Shown: positions 1 through 11,574 of the stretch, in pieces
Layout: every line of letters starts with the position of its first letter
Numbering within the stretch: the stretch's first letter is position 1
DNA from: Juglans regia
Lineage: Eukaryota > Streptophyta > Magnoliopsida > Fagales > Juglandaceae
Assembly: GCF_001411555.2 (NCBI RefSeq)
Contig: NC_049912.1
Span: 30,977,514-31,041,513, forward strand
DNA: 64,000 nucleotides
Direction: 5' to 3'
Notes under the pieces: generated by a model
The model's input: the letters and a program-made list of their open reading frames with translations, nothing else
The model's database searches: none
What the model was told of the DNA's origin: nothing
Made by a program: the position numbers and the translations under genes

Positions 1-143
1 TTTTAGATTCAAATATAGAAACACACTTCTGAAAAGAAATTACTGGTTACTGGTTTACCTTATCCCTATGCTGCCATGTTAGAAATTATGTTTTTTTTTT
101 TTTTCCTGGTTGTGTTCATACTATTTATTCTGTTTCATTGTAG

Positions 144-3100
144 ACTGTGGATAATGATCTTGCACTGAAAATATATATTAAAGCTAGAGCAACTCCAAAA
201 GTCGTTGCTGCTTTTGCTGAACGGAGGGAGTTTGACAAAATTTTGATATACTCAAAACAGGTGAAGACATTCTTTTTTTTAAGTAATTGTTGCTATTGCT
301 AATGATTGCATTATTATTATCTTCTTCGTTTTTTGTCAACTTATTTTGTGGTATGATTATATCATTGTTTCTTTTTTGCTTTAGGTTGGGTACAGTCCAG
401 ATTATCTATTTCTTCTGCAGACAATTCTTCGTTCAGATCCTCAGGTATTGCACTATTTCTCTCTGTGTTTGTATGTTTTGTTGTTTTAGTACTTGAAGGT
501 TGAAGCTTTAGCAAATCAGAAATCCTATTGGAGCAAAAACTTTTCCTTCTTACCTATGTTTTCCATTCACCTTTTTCTGAATAACTTTGTGTTGGAAGTA
601 TAAAATCTTAAAACCATTTTTAATCAACATAATTTTAGCCCAGGACGGAGTTTATTTTCTGGAACTATAGAGCTAATACTTACTTTTGACATGTAGGGAG
701 CTGTTAGTTTTGCATTAAGTCCAGGACGGAGTTTTTCTTTCTGGAACTATAGAGCTAATACTTACTTTTGGAATGTAGGGAGCTGTTAATTTTGCGTTAA
801 TGATGTCTCAAATGGAGGGAGGTTGTCCAGTTGATTACAATACCATTACAGATCTATTTCTTCAGGTTTGTTGGCTCTAATGGTGCTTGAGTAGATATAT
901 TGATTTGATAATAAGGATGTGTGATATTCCATTGTTATTGCTTTAATGTTGTTTTTAATCACTGACAGGCTTCATATGTGTAAATTAATTTTCATTTTTG
1001 CTTTCAATTCTGTGGTTTTAACAGAGGAACCTGATTCGTGAGGCAACGGCTTTCCTATTAGATGTTTTGAAGCCAAATCTTCCTGAACATAGTTTCCTTC
1101 AAACAAAGGTTCTCTTGATTCGCAACATTGTTTTTAAAGCTATCTTACTTTGGTTTGGATAACTGCTGCTGTTTTTTTTTTTGTATATGTCCTGTATACT
1201 TGGGCTCTTTTTGTCTCCCTTTTGATCAATAAAATTTGTTTACCGATCAAAAAAAAACTGCTGCTGTTTTCAGCCTGTAACACTATCTTTTATATAGGTC
1301 CTGGAAATCAATCTGGTAACTTTTCCAAATGTTGCTGACGCTATATTAGCTAATGGAATGTTCAGCCATTATGACCGTCCTCGAATTGCCCAACTTTGTG
1401 AAAAAGCTGGTCTTTATGTTCGAGCTCTGCAAGTAATCTCCTCTTGCAGTTCTTCTTGTTCATTAATTTCTCTTTTTTTTTCTGTACATTCATTACTCAC
1501 ATTATTCCATGTTAAACATTTCACTTGTGATGCAGCATTACACAGAATTGCCAGATATTAAGCGTGTCATTGTGAACACACATGCAATTGAGCCACAGGT
1601 TCCTGTACTCCAATGCTTTTATCTTTAGGATATGATGGAGTTTTTAAACTTCCTACTAACCATGCTGTTCTTTACAGTCACTTGTGGAGTTTTTTGGCAC
1701 TCTGTCCCGTGAATGGGCTTTGGAGTGTATGAAGGACCTTTTGTTGGTCAATCTAAGAGGAAATCTTCAGATAATTGTGCAGGTAAACATCAATGTAGTG
1801 TGTTATGTGAAACTTATCTGAATGAGCTATTAAATGAAGCTTACTTATGCACTTATTAAAAAATGAAACTCCTGTATACTCGCCTGTGCAGGTTGCCAAG
1901 GAATATTGTGAACAGTTGGGTGTTGATGCATGCATAAAGATTTTTGAGCAATTTAAGTCATATGAAGGATTGTACTTTTTCCTTGGCTCATATTTGAGCT
2001 CTAGGTAAGCTACTTAATTGACAAAAAAAATTAATTTTTGTTTGGTGGGTCATGGAACATCCATTTTACTATTTTCTGATTCCTTCCAACGTATGGAACA
2101 GTGAGGACCCTGACATTCACTTCAAGTACATTGAAGCAGCTGCTAAAACTGGACAAATCAAAGAGGTTGAGCGTGTGACCAGAGAGTCGAATTTCTACGA
2201 CCCTGAGAAAACAAAGAACTTTTTAATGGAAGCAAAGCTTCCAGATGCGCGGCCCCTAATTAATGTCTGTGACCGTTTTGGATTTGTTCCAGATCTCACA
2301 CACTATCTGTACTCCAACAACATGCTTCGTTACATCGAAGGTTATGTTCAAAAGGTATGAGGTTTTTCAAGTGTTTTTTTATTTTATTTTATAGGTAATC
2401 AAGAAGTTTTATTCATAAGGAGAGAAGGCATAGCCCAATTTCAATGTTATTTTAGCACTTTGAACATTTGCAAATGTCTTTTCTGTTGTACGAATTTTAC
2501 TCATTTCTTGTACTTGCGACATTCTGTGTTCCTTTGGAAAGGTGAACCCAGGGAATGCTCCTTTAGTAGTGGGGCAGCTGCTAGATGATGAGTGTCCTGA
2601 AGATTTTATCAAAGGCTTGATTCTTTCTGTCCGTTCTTTGCTTCCGGTGGAGCCCCTTGTGGAGGAATGTGAGAAGAGGTGAAGTCCCAACTCTATTTTC
2701 ATCTCTTTGTGTTCCTTTTTCCACCATTAATTTTGTTCTCATATAGATATATATTTTTATATTAGGAATCGACTTCGTTTGCTCACTCAGTTCCTAGAGC
2801 ATCTTGTGAGCGAGGGAAGCCAAGATGTTCATGTTCACAATGCTCTGGGGAAAATTATCATTGATAGCAACAACAATCCAGAGCACTTCCTTACCACCAA
2901 CCCCTATTATGATTCCCGTGTTGTGGGTAAATATTGTGAGAAACGTGATCCTACCCTGGCTGTTGTGGCATACCGGCGAGGACAATGTGATGAAGAGCTT
3001 ATCAATGTCACAAATAAAAATTCTTTGTTCAAACTGCAAGCAAGGTTTGTGTATTTTTTTTTTTTTTGTCTTACTAGGTGCAGTTGGTGCTTGAAGGCTT

Positions 3101-6100
3101 ATTGACTCATACTTTGGTTGCAGATATGTGGTTGAAAGGATGGATGCTGATCTTTGGGAGAAAGTTCTTAACCCTGAAAATGTCTATAGAAGACAGCTCA
3201 TTGATCAAGTTGTATCTACTGCTTTGCCCGAAAGCAAGAGCCCTGAACAAGTTTCTGCAGCTGTTAAGGCTTTCATGACAGCCGATCTGCCTCATGAATT
3301 AATTGAGCTCCTTGAAAAGATTGTGCTTCAGAACTCCGCATTCAGTGGGAACTTTAATCTGCAAAACCTGCTCATTTTGACAGCCATCAAAGCAGATCCA
3401 TCTAGAGTTATGGATTACATTAATAGACTGGATAACTTTGATGGACCTGCAGTTGGGGAAGTGGCTGTGGAAGCCCAGCTTTACGAGGAAGCATTTGCAA
3501 TTTTCAAGAAGTTTAATTTGAATGTTCAGGCAGTCAATGTCTTATTGGATAATATCCAAAACATTGAACGGGCAGTCGAGTTTGCATTCCGCGTAGAAGA
3601 AGATGCTGTTTGGAGCCAGGTAGCCAAGGCTCAACTCAGGGAGGGCCTGGTGAGCGATGCCATTGAGTCTTTCATTCGAGCAGATGATATGACTCAATTC
3701 TTGGATGTAATTCGAGCTGCGGAGGATGCAAATGTTTACCATGACTTGGTGAGATACCTTCTGATGGTTAGGCAGAAGGCAAAAGAGCCCAAGGTGGACA
3801 GTGAGCTCATCTATGCATATGCAAAGATCGATAGGCTGAGTGAAATTGAGGAATTCATTCTCATGCCTAACGTAGCTAATCTCCAAAATGTCGGTGATCG
3901 CTTATATGATGAAGCCCTGTATGAGGCTGCCAAAATTATATTTGCTTTTATATCTAACTGGGCCAAGTTGGCTAGCACTCTTGTGAAACTTAGACAGTTC
4001 CAAGGTGCCGTTGATGCGGCAAGGAAGGCTAACAGCTCAAAAACATGGAAGGAAGTTTGCTTTGCTTGTGTTGATGCGGAGGAATTCCGCTTAGCTCAAA
4101 TATGTGGTCTCAACATTATTATACAGGTGATTGTTGCATTCTATATACTTCCTATGAAATTTGAAGGTCTAATTTTAATGAGCTTCAGTTATAAGTCTGA
4201 AATTCGGGCCCTTGCAGGGTTCAAGGATAACATTTGCTTTAGTGCTCGACAAAATGCTATATACACCCACACATTTATATATCAAGCAAATCTGCATGTT
4301 ATGTATTGATAAAATACATATTTTTTCAACTCTCAACTCTATTTGCTGCGTGATGAATCTTAATAGGTGGATGACTTGGAAGAGGTCAGCGAGTATTACC
4401 AGAATAGAGGATGCTTTAATGAGCTAATCTCCCTTATGGAGAGCGGTTTAGGTTTAGAACGAGCACATATGGGCATCTTCACTGAGTTGGGAGTTCTGTA
4501 TGCTAGATACCGTCCTGAGAAGCTTATGGAGCATATTAAGTTGTTCTCAACCCGTCTCAATATTCCAAAGCTTATACGAGCCTGTGATGAACAACAGCAT
4601 TGGCAGGAACTTACCTATCTGTATATCCAATATGATGAGTTTGATAACGCTGCAACCACTATAATGAATCATTCCCCAGAGGCATGGGATCACATGCAGT
4701 TCAAGGATGTTGCAGTTAAAGTTGCTAATGTGGAGCTATACTATAAGGCTGTGCACTTCTACTTGCAAGAACATCCAGACCTTATTAATGATCTTCTCAA
4801 TGTGCTTGCACTTCGTGTGGACCATACACGCGTTGTTGACATTATGCGAAAGGTATTACTTGAGGTTTATGCTCTTGTTGGAATCTAAATTATGACTCTT
4901 TGCTTGGCTCTAACTCTTGAGTTCTTTTTTTCATGTTATATCAGGCGGGTCAGCTGCATCTTGTGAAGCCATACATGATTGCAGTTCAGAGTAACAATGT
5001 GGCTGCCGTGAATGAGGCTTTGAACGGGATATATGTTGAGGAGGAAGACTACGAGAGATTGCGTGAATCAATTGATTTGCACGATAACTTTGATCAAATT
5101 GGCCTTGCGCAGAAGGTGAGATGCAATGATTTTACCTTGATGTTTTTTTTTTTTTTTTTGATAAGTAATAACTTTATTAAGCACAATGTAATAGGCAAAG
5201 CCCGAGTACACAGGAAGTATACACAAGAAACACCTAATACATTCTAGAACTTAGAAAAACGAAGACAAGAACGCGTTTACAGCCCCACCCTTCAGCCCCA
5301 CCCTTGATGTTCTCTGTTAACTAGTCCAATTTCACTGGTCTCATTGTTATGTGTTTGAGCAGATTGAGAAACACGAGCTTCTTGAAATGAGACGTGTTGC
5401 TGCATATATATACAAGAAAGCAGGCAGGTGGAAGCAGTCCATTGCATTGTCAAAGAAAGACAACCTTTACAAAGATGCCATGGAGACAGCCTCACAATCT
5501 GGTGACCGTGAACTTGCGGAAGAGTTGCTTGTTTACTTCATTGAAAAGGTACACAGCTAGATCCAAACAATTTAGATAGTTTTTTTGGTTGGGTACACAC
5601 TTCTATAGACACTAATTATATCATGAGAACATTCTCGCTCATAGTCAGGTTAGTTTGCAATGTTAGTTGGGTTGGGATGTCTGTTCTTCCTCCTCCTTCG
5701 GTAGTCCTGGAGTATATATGTCTGCTTCTATGAACAATCTACTTCCCTGATTTGGAAAAACGCTCTCTCTGTTCCCCTCTCTCTGTCAAATTTATTGCTT
5801 TTACCTGTAGTCTTCAAGCTTGCTATTTTTGACACCTAGTGAGCGAGGGTGTTGATATTCTTTTTTATAAGGGCGTAGATAATGTGTTTTTAATTTTATA
5901 TTTTTATATCAATGTGCTTGTGCAGGGAAAGAAAGAATGCTTTGCTTCATGCCTCTTTGTTTGTTATGATTTGATCCGGCCAGACATTGCTCTTGAACTT
6001 GCCTGGATGAATAAGATGATCGACTTTGCTTTCCCCTATCTGTTGCAGGTGATTTACTTACTCCTATTCCATTATCTTTTTCCTGTGTAAGTTTAGGTCT

Positions 6101-7131
6101 AGGAGCTTAGCATGTTGTGCCAAATATTACTTTTGAGCTCTTCTTGCCACGTGGATCTAGGATTGGTTTTTCTGGATTCCCACATGTCACAGGTTCGATT
6201 TCCCCTGGGGTCAAACTGCGATTTAAGTGGAGGCCATGGCAGTGGGTTGTTGTGGTAGTCTCCCCAGGGATTTAGGTTCCATGGGTGAGTCAATCCTAAG
6301 GGCTTTGCCGTGGGGCTGTTCCCCCATCATAAAAGGAAAAAAAAAATGTTTCTTAACCAGATCATGCTTCTGTTGATTGAATCTTTTGATTATTTTTATG
6401 GTGCCAGCTACCTTGCTAGTAAAAGATTTTGTGTTATATGAGTACATAATTGTGTTCAATATGCAGGGAGTAAGAACGGAAAGTTTTGAAAAGCCCCGCC
6501 CTGGGAAGTGTGTGTGTGGGGGGGGTTGGCGCAGGGTGTTGTAGAAACATTTCCCTCCTATTTGGAATCTTTTTTACAAATAATCTCACATTTTTCTTTG
6601 CCTTTGTAGTTTATTCGAGAATACACGGGCAAAGTTGATGAACTTGTGAAGGACAAAATTGAGGCTCAGAATGAGGTTAAGGCTAAAGAGAAGGAAGATA
6701 AGGATGTAATTGCGCAGCAGGTAATCATTTTAAGACTGCTAGTCTGTTGATTTTTGAAAATTTTGGTCATCGTCTAGGGCTTTCTGAGAGTATTTTTATC
6801 CTCATTGCCTGTGTGATGGGACTTTTTATATTCTCTGGGTTTATATATCTTAGTCACATATTTCCCCAATCAAAATTTTAACCACTGTGTTGTTAGTTTT
6901 CCATTCATTTTTTTCTGTTCTTTTATTTGCAACTGATGAATAATTTAAGCATTGATTAATGGGATGCAGAACATGTATGCTCAGTTGCTGCCTCTAGCTT
7001 TGCCTGCACCTCCAATGCCAGGTATGGGAAGTGCACCAGGAATGGGAGGTTTTGCTCCACCACCACCTATGGGTGGAATGGGGATGCCTCCTATGCCACC
7101 CTTTGGCATGCCTCCAATGAGCAGCTTCTGA
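144..7131 (+). CDS. CHC: Clathrin heavy chain, 3' part of gene (18 exons visible)
   Basis: Clathrin heavy chain forms the triskelion legs of coated vesicles at the plasma membrane and trans-Golgi network. Exons, all with AG/GT borders and a continuous frame: 144-260, 385-444, 779-865, 1025-1108, 1298-1432, 1536-1598, 1678-1782, 1892-2004, 2102-2354, 2542-2678, 2766-3044, 3124-4126, 4367-4852, 4945-5115, 5363-5548, 5926-6048, 6610-6720, 6970-7131 (TGA stop). They encode 1224 residues. Plant heavy chains have about 1700, so roughly the first 480 (the beta-propeller terminal domain and linker) lie to the left of the window. The visible part covers the helical leg repeats, knee, proximal leg and trimerisation region, and ends in a Met/Gly/Pro-rich tail (ending PPMSSF). 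Near-identity to plant CHC is recognisable throughout, for example [20 protein letters not shown]. No disabling change was seen in the exons. The introns carry several retroposons. The neighbouring eL41 gene matches the CHC-RPL41 pairing recalled from Arabidopsis. Confidence 0.97.
640..802 (+). repeat. 81-bp tandem duplication spanning a clathrin 3' splice site
   Basis: Two copies of one unit lie head to tail, starting at 640 and 721, each opening with CCAGGACGGAG. Each holds the end of the intron, a TAG acceptor (AG at 695-696 and 777-778) and about 20 bases of exon start (GGAGCTGTTA). Only the second copy continues into the true exon 779-865. The acceptors are 82 bp apart because of a one-base length difference. 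Use of the first acceptor would shift the frame and reach a stop within the second copy. Confidence 0.9.
1176..1255 (+). mobile_element. 5'-truncated retroposon in clathrin intron, with target-site duplication
   Basis: An 80-bp insertion ends in an A-rich tail (GATCAAAAAA) and is flanked by perfect 15-bp direct repeats, AACTGCTGCTGTTTT, at 1161-1175 and 1256-1270. Long target duplications and a 3' A tail are hallmarks of LINE or SINE insertion. The body (CTGTATACTTGGGCT, then an AATAAA-like stretch) is shared in inverted form with the elements at 5145-5301 and 55021-55088. It is too short to tell LINE from SINE. Confidence 0.85.
2373..2440 (-). mobile_element. Probable retroposon remnant in clathrin intron
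   Basis: A T-rich run followed by ATAGGTAAT, a TTTTATT stretch and AGGCATAGCCCAA resembles the inverted 3' end of the retroposon family found elsewhere in this window. No clean target duplication could be defined, so this is a resemblance call. Confidence 0.45.
5145..5301 (-). mobile_element. Retroposon fragment, inverted, with 10-bp target duplication
   Basis: The intron between clathrin exons 4945-5115 and 5363-5548 carries a poly-T run, then GATAAGTAATAACTTTATT and AGGCAAAGCCCGAGTACACAG. This is the reverse complement of the retroposon 3' end seen at 1176-1255. Direct repeats of CCTTGATGTT flank it at 5135-5144 and 5302-5311. At 157 bp it is the longest family member with both ends defined here. 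Confidence 0.8.
6110..6350 (+). mobile_element. Candidate tRNA-derived SINE in clathrin intron
   Basis: The 561-bp intron 6049-6609 contains GGTTCGATTTCCCC (6192-6205), which matches a tRNA pol III B-box (GGTTCGANNCC). It is followed by a body that is GC-richer than the surrounding intron and by an A-rich tail near 6335-6348. This order suits a plant tRNA-derived SINE. No convincing A-box or target duplication was pinned down, so the boundaries are approximate. Confidence 0.55.
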
Positions 7132-10100
7132 TATGCAGGCAACAAGTTCAAGCAGCTGATGTTGAGAACATAGGGGCGAGGACAATCTAGCAACATGCCT
7201 GTGCTATTCTGTGGAGTTTTGGTAACTCCTTTTTTTTTCTGTTGCAGTGGAGGTGTAGTTCGAATAATTTTTTTTTTTTCGGTGTATAAGGTTTGTGGAT
7301 ATCTGTGTAATATTCTTTTTGTAGTAGAGGCATTTTTTGGCTGCTGATAGAGGGCAAGCCGCTGATATTCTGTATTTTACTATTTTTGTTATGGTCTAGG
7401 AATCGTTCATTTATAATACGATAAAAACCCTATTGGTCATCAGCTATTATTTAGATATATATTATGGCGTGCTTTGATTTTTTTTAAACGGATGTATATT
7501 CGATTTGGTGTCCTTAATTTCTTTCTTCAAGCATCTGTATTCTTGGCGGCTGTAATATCTTCTCTGGGCAGTCTGTTGCGTGGGTATCATTATTCAGCCA
7601 CTCACCTTTGTCACGCACCAACGTGACTGACTAGTGAAGATGGCAGTATCTCTGTATCCAGTCATTTGTCTTCAACTCAACGGTAAATCTGTCCTACTGA
7701 TTTCTCTCGTTTAAAAGGCGAACTTCTTTTTTCTTCTTTTTTGGTTTTCTACGCTTTTCTGAATTAACTTCATTTTATCTGTTCAGTTGCCGACATCGAT
7801 TGCATTTTTTAAGCTTATTAACTAGGTATGTATGTTTTAAAATAATCTCAGTTGTGAATCGAAGTGGGTATTGGATGGTGGAAGAAGACAATGGTTGGTA
7901 CTTGCTTTATTCTTGAGTTATTTCAGCCTAAATCAGAACCCTCAAGGCGAATTTGTAAGTTTCTTTAAAGCAAGCCCAGATTACAAATCTTTGATTTTAT
8001 GATTCTTGAGTCGCAGAAGGGTTAGCTCGGTTTGGATTGACAGGATTTTCAACTTATTTCATCTCATCATTATAATTTTTATAAAATATAATAAATAATT
8101 ATCTTTTTTAAATTTTAAAATAATAATAATATTAAAAAATATATTTTATTTGACTTTTATCTCAATTTACTATCCAAACCTAACTTAAAAGTTTTTGTTT
8201 TCTCTTTTATTAATGAAAGAATTGGGTCCTAGATTCAATTTCGGTTACTTTTATAGAAGTGAAACCAAATGTGTTAGATCGTTGTCGGTGGTCAACATTT
8301 CCTGCTTTGCGTGCTGTTCTAACTTCAGAAAAGTTAAGTCGCCAAATAAAAGTTGAGAGTATCCTAAACTCACTGCTTGGAATTCTTATTTCAAGTGGTC
8401 CGGCATGCATATCCATGATAGAAGAGAAACTTATAGCTTGCTCTTGTAATGGTCTCCATAAAATGACTTTAGCTTACATTTTCATCGTGGTGGATCCATA
8501 TCTCAGTGCCAATCTGTGCGCTAAAATGCCACCTTACCTCGACGGATTGATTTTCCATGGGATGTTTCAATGCCCTTAATTAACTCATGGGGATATGATA
8601 CCATGCTATGCCACACTTTGGTGATGCCAAAATCAGCTCTTTGCTTAGGTTTGTTTAAACATATATCAACTAATAATATTCCATGATCTCAGCTTGTTTA
8701 TTGTGTGGTTTCTACAAGGACCCTTCGTAATGTTCATGTCTTTTTGGTTCTTCTACATTGCCAACTTGTCCAACGTCAGTCATTCTAATGTTGCAGTTGA
8801 ATTCATCATGCACACCTTTTGTTTTCTCTTTTTTCTTTTAGCAACTCGTTGCACGCATAGATTTGACACATTTTAATCGTGGATTTTATGTCCATACAAA
8901 TCTTTCCACTTTGCTAACGCAATGATGGGACTCAAAAAGCGTGCACTCAAATATTCTCGATATTTAAAAGTATAAAAAAAAAAAAGATATAAAATCAAAG
9001 ACGTCGCACAATTTTATAAGATAAAAATTTAAAATGATATATACAAATTTTAAATGCATAAATTTTATGCAAATTTTTTATAAAAAAGTGAATCTCATTG
9101 TAAAAAAATATGAAAAATTGATCACTCTTTCTTGATGGAATCCATATTTTTATAAAAAATTTATACAAAATTTATATATTTGAAACTTGTATCTAGTATT
9201 ACTTTAACAAAATGGTCAGTAGTTGAAAACATATTGTAATAAACTTGTCATCTTTCTAGTGAGTTACAATGTATTGAAGCCCTACGTCTTGACGCGAGGG
9301 GAGTTGGAGTTGAGTTTCTTATATTAGAATTGAACCTGATCTTTAGACAAACCAAATTGCTATCCTGGACAAATCAAATTGCTCAACCTGTATCGATCGT
9401 AGCTTGAGTTAGTATCGTGTTTTATGTAATTTTTTATATTAATTATTTCAGTAAAAATAAAAATTTATTTGAAATGTATCGATAAAATTCAAAATAAAGA
9501 ATGATATTTTTCTATATATATACATGGAAAATATAAATCGATAATGGGAAAAGGAGGGGAAAAAAAAAAAAAGTACCGGATACAAAATTGAAGGACATGC
9601 ATGTTCCACCAACCGAAACAGCTGGGAATTGTAGTGTGCGATAGTGCTAAAGTAAATCCTGGTGGGTTACAAAATTGATGGTCCTTCACAACTGCCACTG
9701 CTGGCAGGTCAATCAATGGATCCGCATATTTTGATAGGCTTCATGCATCTATACTAGTTCCGTGCTACCACTGCATTTTTCTTCTAATTTCAGCAAAGCA
9801 TGGGTGTTATTACTTTTGTCGGCCGGGTGGGTGTTGATACTGAGTTAACTCTGATCAACTACTGTTTGTAAGATTTATCACAAAAGTTTTCCTATTGAAA
9901 TGACACGAAAAAAAAACCAATCATGTTTTCATTTGACCAACTCATATTTTAAATTAAAGGGTACTACAGATCTACTACTGGGATCAGAAAATAATTAAAT
10001 ACTCAAGGGGCCGGGACTGAATCGACTCACACCAATCACAATCAAGTAAGAAGAGATATCGCACATTATTGGCGCAAGAAACAGTAGCTATAGAATGTCA

Positions 10101-10169
10101 TAAAAAGCAGGCCTGGAGGTCGAGTTGAAGACATCATCAGATAAATGAGGCTAAATTTGTTTGTTGGCC
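7132..10169. other. Clathrin 3' UTR and spacer before the bHLH gene
   Basis: The first roughly 300 bp are T-rich and probably form the clathrin 3' UTR, with an A-rich signal-like stretch near 7420. The rest is AT-rich spacer containing the MITE-like repeat at 8030-8179. An open frame at 8259-8579 resembles no protein I recognise and lacks flanking gene signals. I see no supported gene. Confidence 0.7.
8030..8179. mobile_element. MITE-like element, GTTTGGAT termini
   Basis: A 150-bp AT-rich segment is bounded by inverted GTTTGGAT (8030-8037) and ATCCAAAC (8172-8179). It contains TTTCATCTCATCATTATAAT and TTAATATTATTATTATT-type cores in inverted form, as in the copies at 55327-55546, 60555-60720 and 62754-62910. 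It is likely a non-autonomous DNA element of a family common in Fagales. That attribution is from memory. Confidence 0.65.
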
Positions 10170-11574
10170 ATGGAGAATTGCTGTTATTCTGATGGGGCAA
10201 ACTGGGTTCAGTGTCATTATGCTGCTCTAAACGGCGAGTACTTTCCCTATCCAGTTCCATGGCCACTGGCCGTACCAGTACCACCTCGTGAGGTCATGTC
10301 AACCTCTACCAGATCATTCCAATTCCATGGGTTTCCTCCCCTTGAAGGTGTTGCAGAAGATGGAGGAGGTACTGCCACTGCCACTGCTTCCAAGAGCCAC
10401 AGCCAAGCAGAGAAGCGGCGCAGGGACAGGATAAATGCGCAACTCTCAATTCTCAGGAAACTAATTCCCAAGTCTGATAAGGTAAAAAAAGAGACAACTC
10501 GCTCTCAATCACTCACTCTCGCTGAAATTTTATTATATTACTAGTAATTAGTGAACTTTCGAATTGAGGCATGGATATTTACAACATAGTATATACTCTT
10601 CCTCAACTTCTTGAACAATGATCAATGAGCCAAACAAATCATAGATTTATTCGATCGCTGAAATAGTACGTCTGCAATTAATAATTGCAGCATGTCATGA
10701 CACGTTGATCAGATAATTTATAAGCTTAATGATAGTAAGGTTAAATATGAATATGTTAATTTGTTTCTTTTAGTACTTATAAAATGTTAATTAATTGGTG
10801 ACTTAGTATCTTAACGTACGGTCGATGGCACTTCTCCATCGATCATCTGATCTGAGGCCAGAGAGGCGCCATATAAGTAGTCGACGTAGGCGTACTGATC
10901 AGTTTTACGGAGATTCATGGGATTATCTATCATAAAAGATATTTTACCATTTGCGAAGAAAAATATTTAATAATTTGGTGATTCTATAAATACATAAACC
11001 CTATATATGCATAATTGGCAATTGCAAGCAAATTTTCAGAATCTGAAGTAAACCAATATACACATATCTGTATGATATGCAGATGGACAAGGCAGCTCTA
11101 TTGGGAAGTGTGATTGACCACGTGAAGGATCTTAAGCGAAGAGCAATGGAAGTCAGCAAAGCCTGCTCACTTCCTACAGAAGTAGACGAGGTAATCATTG
11201 ACTATGATCATGGTCAAGATGTAAACATGATCAGCAACGTTGACAAACGTGAGGAAAATATCCTCATAAGGGTTTCTTTTTGTTGCGATGATCGACCGGA
11301 GCTGTTTTCTGAGCTCATCCAAGTCCTTAAAGGTTTAAGACTGACGGTAGTTAAAGCTGATATAGCCAGTGTGGGTGGCAGAATTAAAAGCGTTTTGGTG
11401 CTTTGCACCAAGGCGCTGGAAAGTGATCAAGTGGGTGTTTGCCTCATGAGCACTTTGAAACAGTCCCTTAAATTAGTTCTAAGTAAAATTGCTTCATCAT
11501 CATCTATGGCAACAAATTGTCGCATTAGAAGCAAAAGGCAGAGGTTCTTCTTGCCTTCACCTTATTCACAATAA
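10170..11574 (+). CDS. bHLH51: bHLH transcription factor, bHLH51-like
   Basis: Two exons, 10170-10481 and 11083-11574, join in frame to encode 267 residues. The basic region SHSQAEKRRRDRIN lies near residue 75 and carries the His-Glu-Arg pattern expected for E-box/G-box binding. The 601-bp intron falls between helix 1/loop (PKSDK) and helix 2 (MDKAALLGSVIDHVKDL), a typical position in this subfamily. An ACT-like dimerisation segment (ILIRVSFCCDDRPELFSELI) follows near residue 165. The start was chosen at MENCC because it is the first ATG of the frame; the bases just upstream offer only a TTG. The assignment to bHLH51, within the AKS/bHLH30-related group, rests on domain order, length and adjacency to eL41, as recalled for At2g40200-At2g40205. 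It is nuclear, and its targets are unknown from sequence. Confidence 0.9.

Noticed and set aside
8259..8579. 106-codon open frame between clathrin and bHLH
   Set aside because: The composition is not coding-like, no known motif was recognised, and there is no promoter or splice context.
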